Assembly (NCBI RefSeq): GCF_002355515.1
Contig: NZ_AP014809.1
Location: 5,108,501-5,172,500, forward strand
Direction: 5' to 3'
DNA length: 64,000 bases
DNA from: Methylorubrum populi
GTDB lineage: Bacteria > Pseudomonadota > Alphaproteobacteria > Rhizobiales > Beijerinckiaceae
Shown: positions 19,701 through 27,912 of the stretch, piece by piece
Numbering within the stretch: the first letter of the stretch is position 1
Layout: each line of letters begins with the position of its first letter
Made by a program: the position numbers and the translations under genes
Notes under the pieces: model-generated
What the model was told of the DNA's origin: nothing
The model's input: only the letters and a program-made list of their open reading frames with translations
Database searches by the model: none

Positions 19701-20151
19701 TCGTCTGCACGCCGGGGATCAGCGCCTGCACCAGCGGCAGCATGGTCGAGGAGCCGATCAGCAGCGTCTCCTCGCGCCCGCGCCGGTAGAGCAGGCGGTC
19801 GGTGAAGACGTGGCCGCGGTCCATGTCGGCGGCGAGCTGGATCTCGTCGATCGCCACGAAGGCGACCTCGAGGTCGCGCGGCATCGCCTCGATGGTGCAG
19901 ATCCAGTAGCGCGGCCGGTCCGGCTTGATCTTCTCCTCGCCGGTGACGAGGGCGACGTTCTCGACGCCGACCTTGGCGACGACGCGCAGATACACCTCGC
20001 GCGCAAGCAGCCGCAGCGGCAGGCCGATCATGCCCGTCGGATGCAGCAGCATCCGCTCGATCGCCATGTGGGTCTTGCCCGTATTCGTCGGGCCGAGCAC
20101 CGCCGTGACGCCGCGCGCGCGGGCCTCGCGGTGAAGGGTGCGGAGCGTCAT
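16753..20151 (-). CDS. SUV3-like DExH RNA helicase with long acidic and arginine-rich C-terminal tail
   Basis: About 1,132 residues. The N-terminal helicase core has Walker A GPTNTGKT (about 20-27), a DEIQ-type motif II (about 95) and motif VI QIAGRAGR (about 290), as in mitochondrial SUV3 and its alphaproteobacterial relatives. The central conserved region runs to about residue 770. It is followed by a roughly 200-residue Ala/Glu/Thr/Pro-rich acidic stretch, then about 130 residues rich in Arg, Gly, Asp and Gln with GRQDGRQDGR-type repeats, and a short amphipathic end (PFAALAALKAKLE). The tail resembles degradosome-like disordered scaffolds (inference). Start at 20151 is preferred because the family begins just before the P-loop. 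An ATG at 20277 would add 42 low-complexity residues and overlap the next gene. Confidence 0.85.
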   Translation of the reverse strand: MTLRTLHREARARGVTAVLGPTNTGKTHMAIERMLLHPTGMIGLPLRLLAREVYLRVVAKVGVENVALVTGEEKIKPDRPRYWICTIEAMPRDLEVAFVAIDEIQLAADMDRGHVFTDRLLYRRGREETLLIGSSTMLPLVQALIPGVQTTTRPRLSSLTFAGEKKISRLPHRTAIVAFSAEEVYAIAELIRRQRGGAAVVLGALSPRTRNAQVELYQSGDVDYLVATDAVGMGLNLDVDHVAFAANWKYDGTRFRKLTPAEMGQIAGRAGRHTSDGTFGSTGRCPPFEPEMVEALETHDFEPVRMLQWRNPDLDFASLEKLQASLDEHPHEQGLTRAPMGEDQQAFEILMREDDIRDMAKGPAAVRRLWDTCGVPDYRKVHPQTHADLVAQLYRFLMRGMAGRIPNDWFARHVAAIDRTDGDIDALSQRIAQGRTWTFVANRPDWLLDPLHWQGETRRVEDRLSDALHERLASRFVDRRTSVLMRRLREKTMLEAEITSGGDVTVEGQHVGRLHGFQFVPDPQAEGHEAKTLRSAAEKALAGEIEARADRFASAADAALVLSHDGVIRWTGDPVAKLTPGDKLFEPGIRLVADDSLAGASREKVETRLTAWLRAHIVRLLGPLMEIESAADLTGLARGIGYQVVEALGVLERAKVAHEMRSLDQDGRANLRRHGVRFGAYHIFLPALLKPAPRTLAAQLWALKSGGLDQPGLDEIAHLASSGRTSIKVDPNIAKGLYRAAGFRVCGERAVRVDILERLADLIRPAIAYRPGTTPGEPPAGTADGDGFVATVNMTSLVGCSGEDFASILKSLGYVAQTRPGPAITVPLVAAAPTVPAARAAEAAPSDETVTEAPAQDIATEPAGDTAAEPTSEDSVEAPTETAASEAESAAAETAESPAESTAPTEEPARAEAATGETPSETADPEAAAPEAAAPMPAETAVAAEEAAATGEVEAVDAADSALPTEEPTMEEPAAEAVVAEAGTEPAEPAAPETVEVWHLHRPQRHSGQRPGRGQGRQDGRQDGRQEGRQDGRQDGRHGERRGDGPRRPREDRPEGGRPARAEGRGDGRRDGEGGPRRDHQGPRNRPDRRDDNRRPNAEPRPPRRERQPDPDSPFAALAALKAKLESDGGKR

Positions 20152-20239
20152 GCGGAGGGCGGCGATCCCTGCGGCGCTGAGGGCCGTCGGCGGAGCGGAG
20201 GGCAGCCGGGCGTGTGGGCCCTGCGACGGAGAACGGCCG

Positions 20240-20584
20240 CTAGCGGGACGGGAGGTAACGCTGCGGCCTTCCCTCATATGGGACGCCGGCGCCCGGGGCG
20301 CCAGCCGGGGCGCCGAGGCTGGGATAGGCGTAGATGTCGATCCGCGGCTGCGGCTGCTGCGGCGTCAGGTCGGTGCAGAGGGTGTCGGGCATCGCCGTGA
20401 GCGGGCCGCGCCGGGGCGGTCGGCCCTCGATCACCTGGGCCGAGGAGAAGGCGTCGGGGCCGCAATCGGGACCGGTCGAGAGGGGCTCGCCGGCCCAGGC
20501 GGCGGGCGCGGCGAGGAGCGGCAGGGCGAGGCAGAGGAGCCGGAGTGCGCTTTTCCGGGTTGTAGGGGGCGTGAACCGGAGCAT
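20240..20584 (-). CDS. Small exported hypothetical protein
   Basis: A 114-residue protein with a clear signal peptide (basic residues to position 13, then LLCLALPLLAAPAAWA with cleavage before GEP). The mature part is Pro/Gly-rich with two cysteines (DCGPDAFSS and TLCTDL) and ends PQRYLPSR. No family was recognised. The start at 20584 places the signal at the N-terminus. It is upstream of the helicase on the same strand. Confidence 0.6.
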   Translation of the reverse strand: MLRFTPPTTRKSALRLLCLALPLLAAPAAWAGEPLSTGPDCGPDAFSSAQVIEGRPPRRGPLTAMPDTLCTDLTPQQPQPRIDIYAYPSLGAPAGAPGAGVPYEGRPQRYLPSR

Positions 20585-20640
20585 GGGAAACCCTCTGACC
20601 GCTTTCGAACCCCGTTCGAATTTGTGTCCCAACCCGCCTT

Positions 20641-20751
20641 CCTCATCGTGAGGTGCCCGCGTCAGCGGGCATTGACGGAGGCTCCAGATCCCGCGCGACC
20701 ACTGGAGGATCCTTCGAGGCCGCCGCTTCGCGTCGGCACCTCAGGATGAGG
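20641..20751. repeat. Imperfect palindromic intergenic repeat (type A)
   Basis: Terminal inverted repeats of 17 bp (CCTCATCGTGAGGTGCC at 20641-20657 and GGCACCTCAGGATGAGG at 20735-20751, 16 of 17 paired) enclose a G+C-rich middle containing gcccgc...gcgggc and ggatccttcga. The whole 111-bp unit can fold into a long cruciform. From memory, units with these ends are common between genes in Methylobacterium. No coding content. Confidence 0.75.
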
Positions 20752-20791
20752 GCGGGAGCGGGACGGGCGAGCCGCATCCCGGTGCGAAAAA

Positions 20792-21688
20792 CTACCGCTG
20801 CGACAGGCTCGCATCGGCGACGGCGGCCGGCTGTGCCTCGCCGCCGGTGGCGGTCGCGGTGCCGATTCGGGTCCAGCGGATCGCCTCGATGATGTTGGTG
20901 CCGAGGGTGGTGCGCACGGCGATCCGCATCGGTACCAGCACCCGCGTTCCCTCGACGGGGGCGAGCCAGACCGACATGTCGCGGTTGTCTTCCATGAACT
21001 TCACCCCCGGCCGGTCGGGTCGGTGGCCGGCGATGGCGACGTAGCGGGCGTTGCAGACCAGAACCGGGCCGCTGTAGCCGGGCTTCTCCACCTGCCGGGT
21101 CTCGCCGTAGCTCAGGACCACGTTGAAGCGGGTCGCGCCGTCGAAGACGGGGAGCGTGCGGTTGCAGTTCTCCGGGTCGGTGAGATCGGCCCGGGCGCGG
21201 GCCGGCATCATCAGGGCGCTGGCCGGATCGATCACGCCGCGCTTGGCCGCGGCCGTGACCGGCACCCGGTCGCCGGTATCGAGGAGCGGCGGGGTCACCT
21301 CGGCCTGGGTGACGTTGCCGTTCGCCAGCGCCATGCGCACGGCGATGCCCGAGCTGCTGGTGCGGGTGGCGATCGAGAAGGCGTTCGGCAGCGGGGCGGC
21401 GGCGATGCTGCCCGAGGAGCGGGCCGAGCCCTGGCCGCCGGTGACCGCGCCGACGAGGCCGGTCAGCACCGCCGAGACGTCCATGCGGTAGCGCGCGCCG
21501 TCGAAGGCGCCGGTGAGCTGGGCATTGCCGATCGGAATGCCGGCAAGGTTGACGCTGTAATCGACCGCGACGCCCGCGGGCGCCGCCTTGGTCTTGTGGG
21601 CCCGCGGCGCGGCGTCAGCCCCGGCCGGAAGGGCGAGCGCCCCGGCGAGGACGAGGAAGCGGGCGCGAAGGAAAGGCTTGGCGCGCAT
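20792..21688 (-). CDS. Exported DUF3108-domain protein
   Basis: A 298-residue protein with a signal peptide (residues 1-26, ending GADA) and a DUF3108-type beta-rich body (VDYSVNLAGIPIGNAQLTG at about 41-59 and KFMEDNRDMSVWLAP near 231-246). The family is periplasmic and of unknown function. An ATG at 21688 is preferred over one 24 nt upstream because it begins directly with the basic signal sequence. It is monocistronic, with the palindromic repeat 40 bp beyond its stop. Confidence 0.78.
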   Translation of the reverse strand: MRAKPFLRARFLVLAGALALPAGADAAPRAHKTKAAPAGVAVDYSVNLAGIPIGNAQLTGAFDGARYRMDVSAVLTGLVGAVTGGQGSARSSGSIAAAPLPNAFSIATRTSSSGIAVRMALANGNVTQAEVTPPLLDTGDRVPVTAAAKRGVIDPASALMMPARARADLTDPENCNRTLPVFDGATRFNVVLSYGETRQVEKPGYSGPVLVCNARYVAIAGHRPDRPGVKFMEDNRDMSVWLAPVEGTRVLVPMRIAVRTTLGTNIIEAIRWTRIGTATATGGEAQPAAVADASLSQR

Positions 21689-21809
21689 GGTCGGGACTCT
21701 GGGCGGCTCCACGCTCCGGCCGTCTCGGGACGAGGCGGGCCGGACGGTCGAGCTTATCGCGACCCATGGTTAACAGACCGTTCGGCCGGCGCCAGGGGGG
21801 GCGTGCGCG

Positions 21810-22811
21810 TTAGCCCTCGGGCGTCCAGGCCTGCCCGTGATAGACGAAGCGCGCGCCCTCGCTCGCCAGGGCCGCGAGGCCGCTGAAAGCGGGGTCCTCG
21901 ACGGTGATGACGCTGGTGGGGATCTCCCGCATCTGCGCGGCGAAGGGCGCCTTGCGCTCGAAGGCCTCGCGGAAGGCGCCCTCCCGCAGGACCGGGACGA
22001 TCCGCGGGGCGATGCCGCCGCCGATATACACCCCGCCGGTGGCCAGGAAGGTGAGCGCCAGATCCCCGCACACCCGGCCCAGCAGCTTGCTGAACAGGGC
22101 GAGCGCGGCGTGCGCGTGCGGATCCTCGCCCGAGAGCCCGCTGCTCGTGATCTCGGCCGGGTCGCACAGGGAGCCGTCGCCGCCCGCCCGCACGGCGCGG
22201 ATTGCGGCGCAGAGCCGGGCGAGGCCCGGACCGGAGAGCAGCGTCTCCACCGTGACGCGTCCCTCGACGCGCTCGACCGCCGGCCAGATCTCGGCCTCCT
22301 CCGCATCGGTCGGCCCGAGATCGGTGTGGCCGGCCTCCGTCGAGACGATGGCGAGGCGATCCTCGTAGGGGATCAGGGCGGCGGCGCCGAAGCCGGTGCC
22401 CGGACCCAGCACGAGGCGCGGTCCACGGGCTTCCCCCAGCACCGGTCCGATCGGCGTGAGGTCGTCGGGCGCGATGGCGGCCGCGCCCGCCGCCACCGGC
22501 ACGTAATCGTTGACGAGGCTGACCCGGGCGAGCCCGAAATCCCGGCCGATGGCGGCGGCGTCCACCAGCCAGTCGGCATTGGTGAGCTGAACCGCCGGGG
22601 CATCGACCCGGCCCGCGATCGCCAGGATCGCCGAGCGCGGCGCCGGCCCGCCGCCCTGGGTCAGGGAGGCCCGGATCGCCGCGCTCGGATGCGGATGGCC
22701 GTGAGTCGCCTCGCGGGAGAGGAGGCGGGGCGCCGCGCCCTTCGTCTCGATCAGGCCGAAGCGGGCATTGGTCCCGCCGATATCGCCGATCAGCACCGGG
22801 AATTCGAACAT
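21810..22811 (-). CDS. glk: Glucokinase
   Basis: A 333-residue ROK-unrelated Glk-family kinase that phosphorylates glucose with ATP. The motifs are phosphate-1 GDIGGTNARFG (9-19), the sugar-binding segment with catalytic Asp in LVNDY (about 101), GPGTGFG (about 137-143), EAGH (about 161-164) and phosphate-2 GGVYIGGGIAPR (about 267-278). It is full length. It sits 78 bp downstream of otsB on the same strand, and the pair suggests sugar or trehalose turnover. Confidence 0.92.
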   Translation of the reverse strand: MFEFPVLIGDIGGTNARFGLIETKGAAPRLLSREATHGHPHPSAAIRASLTQGGGPAPRSAILAIAGRVDAPAVQLTNADWLVDAAAIGRDFGLARVSLVNDYVPVAAGAAAIAPDDLTPIGPVLGEARGPRLVLGPGTGFGAAALIPYEDRLAIVSTEAGHTDLGPTDAEEAEIWPAVERVEGRVTVETLLSGPGLARLCAAIRAVRAGGDGSLCDPAEITSSGLSGEDPHAHAALALFSKLLGRVCGDLALTFLATGGVYIGGGIAPRIVPVLREGAFREAFERKAPFAAQMREIPTSVITVEDPAFSGLAALASEGARFVYHGQAWTPEG

Positions 22812-22889
22812 CCGCCTCTCGCTTCTCGCCGTGCTTTGCCGCGACCTTAACAGAGGGTGCGCGGGCGGTTCGACAAGCGGTGAGCCGTG

Positions 22890-23645
22890 TCAGGCCGCGG
22901 GCAGCGCGTCCGGATCGATCGGCGCGCCCTCGGCCCAGGCGGCGATCAGCGCGCGCACCGCGGCCGGGTCGGCGAGGCGCCGGCTCGCCACCGTCTCGCC
23001 CTCGCCGATGCGCACGCTGACCCCGCCATCCTCGTTGACCGAGGCGAAGGCGATCTCGTCGGTGCGGTCGTCGCCCAGGAAAATCGCCCGGCGGCCGGCA
23101 TAGGGCGCGGCCTCCCCGAAGGCGCGGATCGCGTGGCCCTTGGTGGCGTCGGCCGGCACGATCTCGCCGACTGCCTTGCCGAGCTGGAGCCGGTAGGCGG
23201 CGCCGAGATCGGCTGCCACGGCCTTGACGATCGCTTCCGCCGCCTGCGCATCGCCCGGCGCGGCAAGCCGCCAATGCACCGCGACCGAGGCGCCCTTGTC
23301 CTCGATCAGCACCGCTTCGTAGCGGGCGGTCTCCGCGTGCAGCCGCTCGACGCCCGCGCGCAGGTCCGGGTGGTCCTCCGGCCGTCCGCCGCTCAAGGTC
23401 CCGTCCACCCGGCGCTCCACGCCGTGCAGGCCGGCGACGTCGAACCGGGCCGGTGTCAGGAAGTCGTCGATCACCGCGACCGGCCGCCCGGTGACGATCG
23501 CGAGCGCCCCGCCGAGCCGCTCGCGCAGCCGCTCCAGGGCGGGCACGAGATCGGGATCGACCTGCACCGCGTCGGGCCGCGGGGCGATCTCGACCAGCGT
23601 GCCGTCGAAATCGAGGAACAGGGCGTAGTCTGCGGTGTCGCTCAC
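22890..23645 (-). CDS. otsB: Trehalose-6-phosphate phosphatase
   Basis: A 251-residue HAD-superfamily phosphatase giving trehalose from trehalose-6-phosphate. Motif I LFLDFDGTLVEI (residues 9-20) carries the nucleophile Asp13 and acid/base Asp15. Motif II is in IVTGR, motif III is the Lys in KGHAI and motif IV is FLGDDRTDE (about 195-203). The GTG start at 23645 is chosen because AAGGA lies about 8 nt upstream and the protein then begins 12 residues before the nucleophile, as in the family. No otsA is visible in the window. Confidence 0.92.
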   Translation of the reverse strand: MSDTADYALFLDFDGTLVEIAPRPDAVQVDPDLVPALERLRERLGGALAIVTGRPVAVIDDFLTPARFDVAGLHGVERRVDGTLSGGRPEDHPDLRAGVERLHAETARYEAVLIEDKGASVAVHWRLAAPGDAQAAEAIVKAVAADLGAAYRLQLGKAVGEIVPADATKGHAIRAFGEAAPYAGRRAIFLGDDRTDEIAFASVNEDGGVSVRIGEGETVASRRLADPAAVRALIAAWAEGAPIDPDALPAA

Positions 23646-23744
23646 GGCGTCGTCCTTCTCTCGGGCTCTCCCTGCGCTAGCATGGGGGCGGGTTGCGACA
23701 AACCGGTGATGCGCCACCCCGATGCGACACCTACGGAGGACACC

Positions 23745-24239
23745 GTGCGCCCCATACCCGTCCGCCCCGGCCCGGGGCAGGAGAGCGTCTGGGACTATCC
23801 CCGCCCGCCCCGGCTGGAGCCGGTGCCGGAGCGCCTGACGGTGATCCTCGGCGGCCGGACCATCGCCGCGACCACGGCCGGATTCCGGGTGCTGGAGACG
23901 AGCCACCCGCCGACCTACTACTTCCCGCCCGAGGCGATCGCGGCGGGCGTGCTCGGGCCCCCGCGCCGGGCGGGGATCTGCGAGTGGAAGGGCCGGGCCG
24001 TGCTGTTCGATGTGACGGGCGGCGGGAAAACGGTGCCGGGGGCCGCCTGGGCCTATCCCGATCCGACGCCGGGCTTCCGGCCGATCGCCGGCTACGTCGC
24101 CTTTTATGCCGGGCCGATGGATGCCTGCCGCGTCGGCGATGTGCGGGCCGAGCCGCAGCCCGGCGGCTTCTACGGCGGCTGGATCACGCCGGGGCTCGCC
24201 GGCCCGTTCAAGGGCGGGCCCGGCACCATGGGCTGGTGA
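23745..24239 (+). CDS. DUF427-domain protein
   Basis: A 164-residue protein of the DUF427 (nucleotidyltransferase-like beta fold) family, with the characteristic segments QESVWDYPRPPRLEPV and TYYFPPEAIAAGVL followed by WAYPDP. The family's activity is unknown. The GTG at 23745 has GGAGGA just upstream (23735-23740). An ATG at 23709 would add 12 residues and lacks a good site. It is divergent from otsB. Confidence 0.82.
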   Translation: MRPIPVRPGPGQESVWDYPRPPRLEPVPERLTVILGGRTIAATTAGFRVLETSHPPTYYFPPEAIAAGVLGPPRRAGICEWKGRAVLFDVTGGGKTVPGAAWAYPDPTPGFRPIAGYVAFYAGPMDACRVGDVRAEPQPGGFYGGWITPGLAGPFKGGPGTMGW

Positions 24240-24311
24240 CGGTTTTCGGGCTGGCGCCGCTCCCCGCGGGGCCGCTACACCGGCCTCGGAGACGAACGCG
24301 AGGAGCCTTGC

Positions 24312-25529
24312 ATGCAGGTCGAGACCGATCCCCGAGATGTCGGCCTCTGCCCCGACCGCCTGGAACGGATCGACGCCTGGATGCGGGGCTACGTCGAGAG
24401 CGGGCGCCTCGCCGGCCTCTCGGTCAGCGTTCTCCGCGGCGGCCGGACCGCCTTCTTCCGCGCGCACGGCCACGCGGATCTCGCGCGGGAGCGGCCGTTT
24501 GCCGCCGACACCCTCACCCGCATCTACTCGATGACGAAGCCGCTGACCTCGCTCGCGGTGATGATGCTCTACGAGGAGGGGCGGTTCCAGCTCGACGATC
24601 CGGTGGCGCGCTTCCTGCCCGAGTTCGCGGAGATGCGGGTGATGACCGGCGGCAACCGGGCGAGGCTCGAGACCGAGCCGGCGCTCCGCCAGATCACCAT
24701 CCGCGACCTCCTCACCCATACGAGCGGCCTGACCTACGGCTTCATGGAGGCGACGCTGGTCGACGCGCTCTACCGGCAGAACGAGATCGACTTCCAGACC
24801 TCCACCCTGCCGCTCGGCGAACTGGTCGCACGGCTCGCCCAGCAGCCGCTCCTGGCTCAGCCGGGGGCGGAGTGGAACTACTCGGTGGCCACCGACGTGC
24901 TCGGTCACTTCGTGTCGGTGGTATCGGGCCAGAATTTTGCTGATTTCATGCGCAGGCGGATCCTGCGCCCGCTCGGCATGGACGACACCGACTTCTTCGT
25001 GCCGGAGGAGAAGCAGGCGCGACTCGCGGCGAACTACGCCTTCGACCGCGCCGGAAAGCTGCGCCTCTACGACGACAGCGTCGGCAGCCGCTTCCTGTCG
25101 CCGCCGCCGCTGGCGTCCGGCGGGGGTGGGCTCGTATCCACCGCCGCCGACTACATGCGCTTCTGCCGGATGTTCCTGAACCTCGGCGAACTCGACGGCG
25201 TGCGGCTTCTCGGCCGCAAGACAGTGGAGCTGATGCTGATGAACCACTTGCCCGGCGACCTCGCCGCCATGGGACAGCCGCGTTTCGCTGAATCCTCCTA
25301 TGCCGGCATCGGATTCGGGCTCGGCTTCTCGGTGATGCTCGATCCCGCGCGCGCCCAGATACTCGGCACGCCGGGCGAAGTCTCCTGGGGCGGGGTGGCA
25401 AGCACCTCGTTCTGGATCGATCCGGACGAGGACATGGCTGTGGTGCTGCTCGCTCAGCTCGTCCCCTCATCGGCGCTGCCCCTGCGGCGCGAGTTGCGCG
25501 TGCTGACCTACGCCGCGATCGACGTCTGA
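24312..25529 (+). CDS. Serine hydrolase / class C beta-lactamase-fold esterase
   Basis: A 405-residue member of the beta-lactamase-related serine hydrolases (EstB/LovD-like). The nucleophile motif SMTK is at residues 73-76 and the tyrosine motif YSV at 190-192. A Gly-rich WGGVAS segment near residue 360 stands in for KTG. There is no signal peptide, which argues for a cytoplasmic esterase or transesterase rather than an antibiotic-resistance enzyme. It follows the DUF427 gene by 72 bp on the same strand. Confidence 0.88.
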   Translation: MQVETDPRDVGLCPDRLERIDAWMRGYVESGRLAGLSVSVLRGGRTAFFRAHGHADLARERPFAADTLTRIYSMTKPLTSLAVMMLYEEGRFQLDDPVARFLPEFAEMRVMTGGNRARLETEPALRQITIRDLLTHTSGLTYGFMEATLVDALYRQNEIDFQTSTLPLGELVARLAQQPLLAQPGAEWNYSVATDVLGHFVSVVSGQNFADFMRRRILRPLGMDDTDFFVPEEKQARLAANYAFDRAGKLRLYDDSVGSRFLSPPPLASGGGGLVSTAADYMRFCRMFLNLGELDGVRLLGRKTVELMLMNHLPGDLAAMGQPRFAESSYAGIGFGLGFSVMLDPARAQILGTPGEVSWGGVASTSFWIDPDEDMAVVLLAQLVPSSALPLRRELRVLTYAAIDV

Positions 25530-25530
25530 A

Positions 25531-25547
25531 GCGGGCTTCGAGCCCGC
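25531..25547 (+). terminator. Hairpin after the serine hydrolase gene
   Basis: The perfect stem gcgggct/agcccgc with a TCG loop starts 1 nt after the stop codon. It lacks a T run, so it may stabilise the transcript end rather than terminate alone. Confidence 0.5.
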
Positions 25548-25871
25548 CGGGCCGACCGTCACAACGGGGCTCCGGTGAGCGGCCCTGTCGGCGGACGCTG
25601 CAAGGCACGCGCACATGCGCCGGCTGTCGACCTATAAACATCTGATTGAATTGATAAATTTTAATTGGATGCCCCGCTCCGGTTGGCTTCCTCAAGAAAA
25701 GCTTGAGTGTGGTATCAAAAAAATTTTAACCCCTCATTGCATGATTGATGCAGTGCAAACGCGCGTCTTTGATCGAGATTTTTTGTCGTCTCACGAGACA
25801 GCTTGATTGAACTTTAGTTCCAACCCTGGTTGGATCCAGCCTTAGAACAAAACCAAGTTGGGCAGGAAAAC
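25548..25871 (+). promoter_or_regulatory. AT-rich leader and promoter region of the fdh2 operon
   Basis: The interval 25630-25860 is strikingly rich in A+T compared with the roughly 70% G+C surroundings (for example ttgataaattttaattgg and atcaaaaaaattttaac). It contains a small dyad tgcatgattgatgca (25739-25753). The ribosome-binding site of fdh2C is weak (ggcagg, about 25861). No gene is supported. The base composition marks a strong promoter or regulator-binding zone for formate dehydrogenase (inference). Confidence 0.6.
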
Positions 25872-26345
25872 ATGGCGAGTGCCGAGCCTTGGAACGCCAC
25901 CCGCGCGGCCGGGATCGTCGCCGAGCTGCAATCCCTGGAGGGTGCCACTCTCCCTATATTGCATGCTCTGCAGGAAACCTTCGGCTACGTCGATGCGGAA
26001 GCGGTGCCGATGATTGCCGAGGCGCTGAACCTGTCCCGCGCCGAGGTGCACGGCTGCCTGACCTTCTACCACGACTTCCGGCGTGAGCCGCCGACCGGCC
26101 GGCACCACGTCAAGCTGTGCCGGGCCGAGGCGTGCCAGGCGATGGGGTCCGACCGGCTGCACGGCGAGATCCTCTCGCGGATGGGCTGCGACTGGCACGG
26201 CACCAGCGCCGACGGCGTCACCGTCGAGCCGGTCTACTGCCTCGGCCTGTGTGCCAATGGCCCGGCCGCCCTGGTCGATGACGAGCCGCTGGCCCGTCTC
26301 TCCGCTGAATCCCTCGACGCCGCCCTCAAGGAGGCCCGCGCGTGA
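25872..26345 (+). CDS. fdh2C: NAD-dependent formate dehydrogenase, gamma subunit (NuoE-like)
   Basis: A 157-residue subunit homologous to NuoE/HoxE that carries one [2Fe-2S] cluster. Ligands are seen in KLCRAEAC (about residues 77-84) and in VYCLGLCANGP (about 120-130). The N-terminal helical part (ILHALQETFGYV) is family-typical. It works with the NuoF-like beta subunit to pass electrons from formate to NAD+. It is first in the cytoplasmic fdh2CBA(D) operon, with its stop overlapping the next start (GTGA). The name follows Methylorubrum extorquens FDH2. Confidence 0.9.
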   Translation: MASAEPWNATRAAGIVAELQSLEGATLPILHALQETFGYVDAEAVPMIAEALNLSRAEVHGCLTFYHDFRREPPTGRHHVKLCRAEACQAMGSDRLHGEILSRMGCDWHGTSADGVTVEPVYCLGLCANGPAALVDDEPLARLSAESLDAALKEARA

Positions 26346-27901
26346 GCATCACCGTCTACGTCCCGCAGGACGCCGTCGCCCTGGGGCTGGGCGCCAATCG
26401 CGTTGCCCGCGCGATCTTCGCCGGCGCCGAGCGCCGCGGCCTCGACGTGCGCATTGTCCGCACCGGCACTCGCGGCCTGCTCTGGCTGGAGCCGATGGTC
26501 GAAGTGGCCACCCCTGAGGGCCGCGTCGCCTACGGCCCGGTGACCCCGGCCGATGTCGAGGGCCTGCTCGACGCCAACTTCATTGAGGGCGGCGAGCACG
26601 CGCTCCGCCTCGGCAAGCCCGAGGAGATGCCGTTCCTGGCCAAGCAGCACCGGCTGACCTTCCACCGCTGCGGCGTGGTCGATCCGGTCTCGGTCGAGGA
26701 TTACCGGGCCCATGGCGGCTATCGCGGCCTGGAAGCCGCGCTGAAGCTCGATGCCGAGGGCATCGTCGCCCAGGTGCGCGACTCGGGCCTGCGCGGGCGC
26801 GGCGGCGCCGGCTTCCCGGCGGGCATCAAGTGGAACACGGTGATGCTGGCCAAGTCGGACCAGAAATACGTGGTCTGCAACGCCGACGAGGGCGATTCCG
26901 GCACCTTCGCCGACCGGATCATGATGGAGGGCGACCCCTTCAACCTGATCGAGGGCATGACCATCGCCGCGGTCGCCACCGGCGCCACGCGCGGCTACAT
27001 CTACTGCCGCTCGGAATATCCGCAGAGCTTCAAGACCCTGCGCGATGCCATCGCCAACGGCGTCAAGGCCGGCGTCCTCGGCGACAACATCTTAGGGTCG
27101 GGCAAGAGCTTCCACCTGGAAGTCCGGCTCGGCGCCGGCGCCTATATCTGCGGCGAGGAGACCTCGCTGCTGGAGAGCCTCGAGGGCAAGCGCGGCATCG
27201 TCCGAGCCAAGCCCCCGATCCCGGCGCTCAAGGGCTTCCTCGGCAAGCCGACGCTGGTCAACAACGTCATGACCTTCACGGCCGTGCCGTGGATCATGGA
27301 GCACGGCGCCAAAGCCTATGCCGAGTACGGCATGGGCCGCTCGCTCGGCACCCTGCCGATCCAGCTCGCCGGCAACATCAAGCATGGCGGCCTGATCGAG
27401 TACGCCTTCGGCATCACCATCCGTCAGGTGATCGACGAGTTCGGCGGCGGCACCGCCTCGGGCCGCCCGGTCCGCGCGGTGCAGGTCGGCGGTCCGCTCG
27501 GTGCCTACTTCCCCGACGAACTGCTCGACACGCCCCTCGATTACGAGGCGATGGCGGCCAAGAAGGGCCTCGTCGGCCATGGCGGCATCGTGGTGTTCGA
27601 CGACACGGTCGACATGGCCAGACAGGCCCGCTTCGCCTTCGAGTTCTGCGCCACCGAATCCTGCGGCAAGTGCACCCCCTGCCGCGTCGGCGCCACCCGC
27701 GGCGTCGAGACCATGGACAAGGTCATCTCCGGCATCCGCCCGGAGGCCAATCTCAAGCTCGTCGAGGATCTCTGCGAGATCATGACCGACGGCTCGCTCT
27801 GCGCCATGGGCGGCCTGACGCCGATGCCCGTGATGAGCGCGATCACCAATTTCCCGGAAGATTTTCGGCGCGCGGGCGATCTGCCCGTCGCGGCCGAGTG
27901 A
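26342..27901 (+). CDS. fdh2B: NAD-dependent formate dehydrogenase, beta subunit (NuoF-like)
   Basis: A 519-residue subunit. A thioredoxin-like N-terminal part (residues 1-110) is fused to a NuoF core. The NADH/FMN-binding motifs GRGGAGFPAGIKW (about 147-159) and YICGEETSLLESLEG (about 263-277) are present, and the [4Fe-4S] motif ESCGKCTPCR is at about 439-448. It reduces NAD+ with electrons from the alpha subunit. GTG start overlaps fdh2C by 4 bp. It is followed 11 bp later by fdh2A. Confidence 0.93.
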   Translation: MSITVYVPQDAVALGLGANRVARAIFAGAERRGLDVRIVRTGTRGLLWLEPMVEVATPEGRVAYGPVTPADVEGLLDANFIEGGEHALRLGKPEEMPFLAKQHRLTFHRCGVVDPVSVEDYRAHGGYRGLEAALKLDAEGIVAQVRDSGLRGRGGAGFPAGIKWNTVMLAKSDQKYVVCNADEGDSGTFADRIMMEGDPFNLIEGMTIAAVATGATRGYIYCRSEYPQSFKTLRDAIANGVKAGVLGDNILGSGKSFHLEVRLGAGAYICGEETSLLESLEGKRGIVRAKPPIPALKGFLGKPTLVNNVMTFTAVPWIMEHGAKAYAEYGMGRSLGTLPIQLAGNIKHGGLIEYAFGITIRQVIDEFGGGTASGRPVRAVQVGGPLGAYFPDELLDTPLDYEAMAAKKGLVGHGGIVVFDDTVDMARQARFAFEFCATESCGKCTPCRVGATRGVETMDKVISGIRPEANLKLVEDLCEIMTDGSLCAMGGLTPMPVMSAITNFPEDFRRAGDLPVAAE

Positions 27902-27912
27902 GGAGGCAGCCG

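Noticed and set aside
16549..20400. 1,283-residue plus-strand frame opposite the helicase
   Set aside because: Shadow frame; the minus-strand helicase has intact P-loop and motif VI and conserved length.
24312..25529. Antibiotic-resistance beta-lactamase
   Set aside because: It has the fold but no signal peptide and no KTG motif; it fits esterase-like serine hydrolases.
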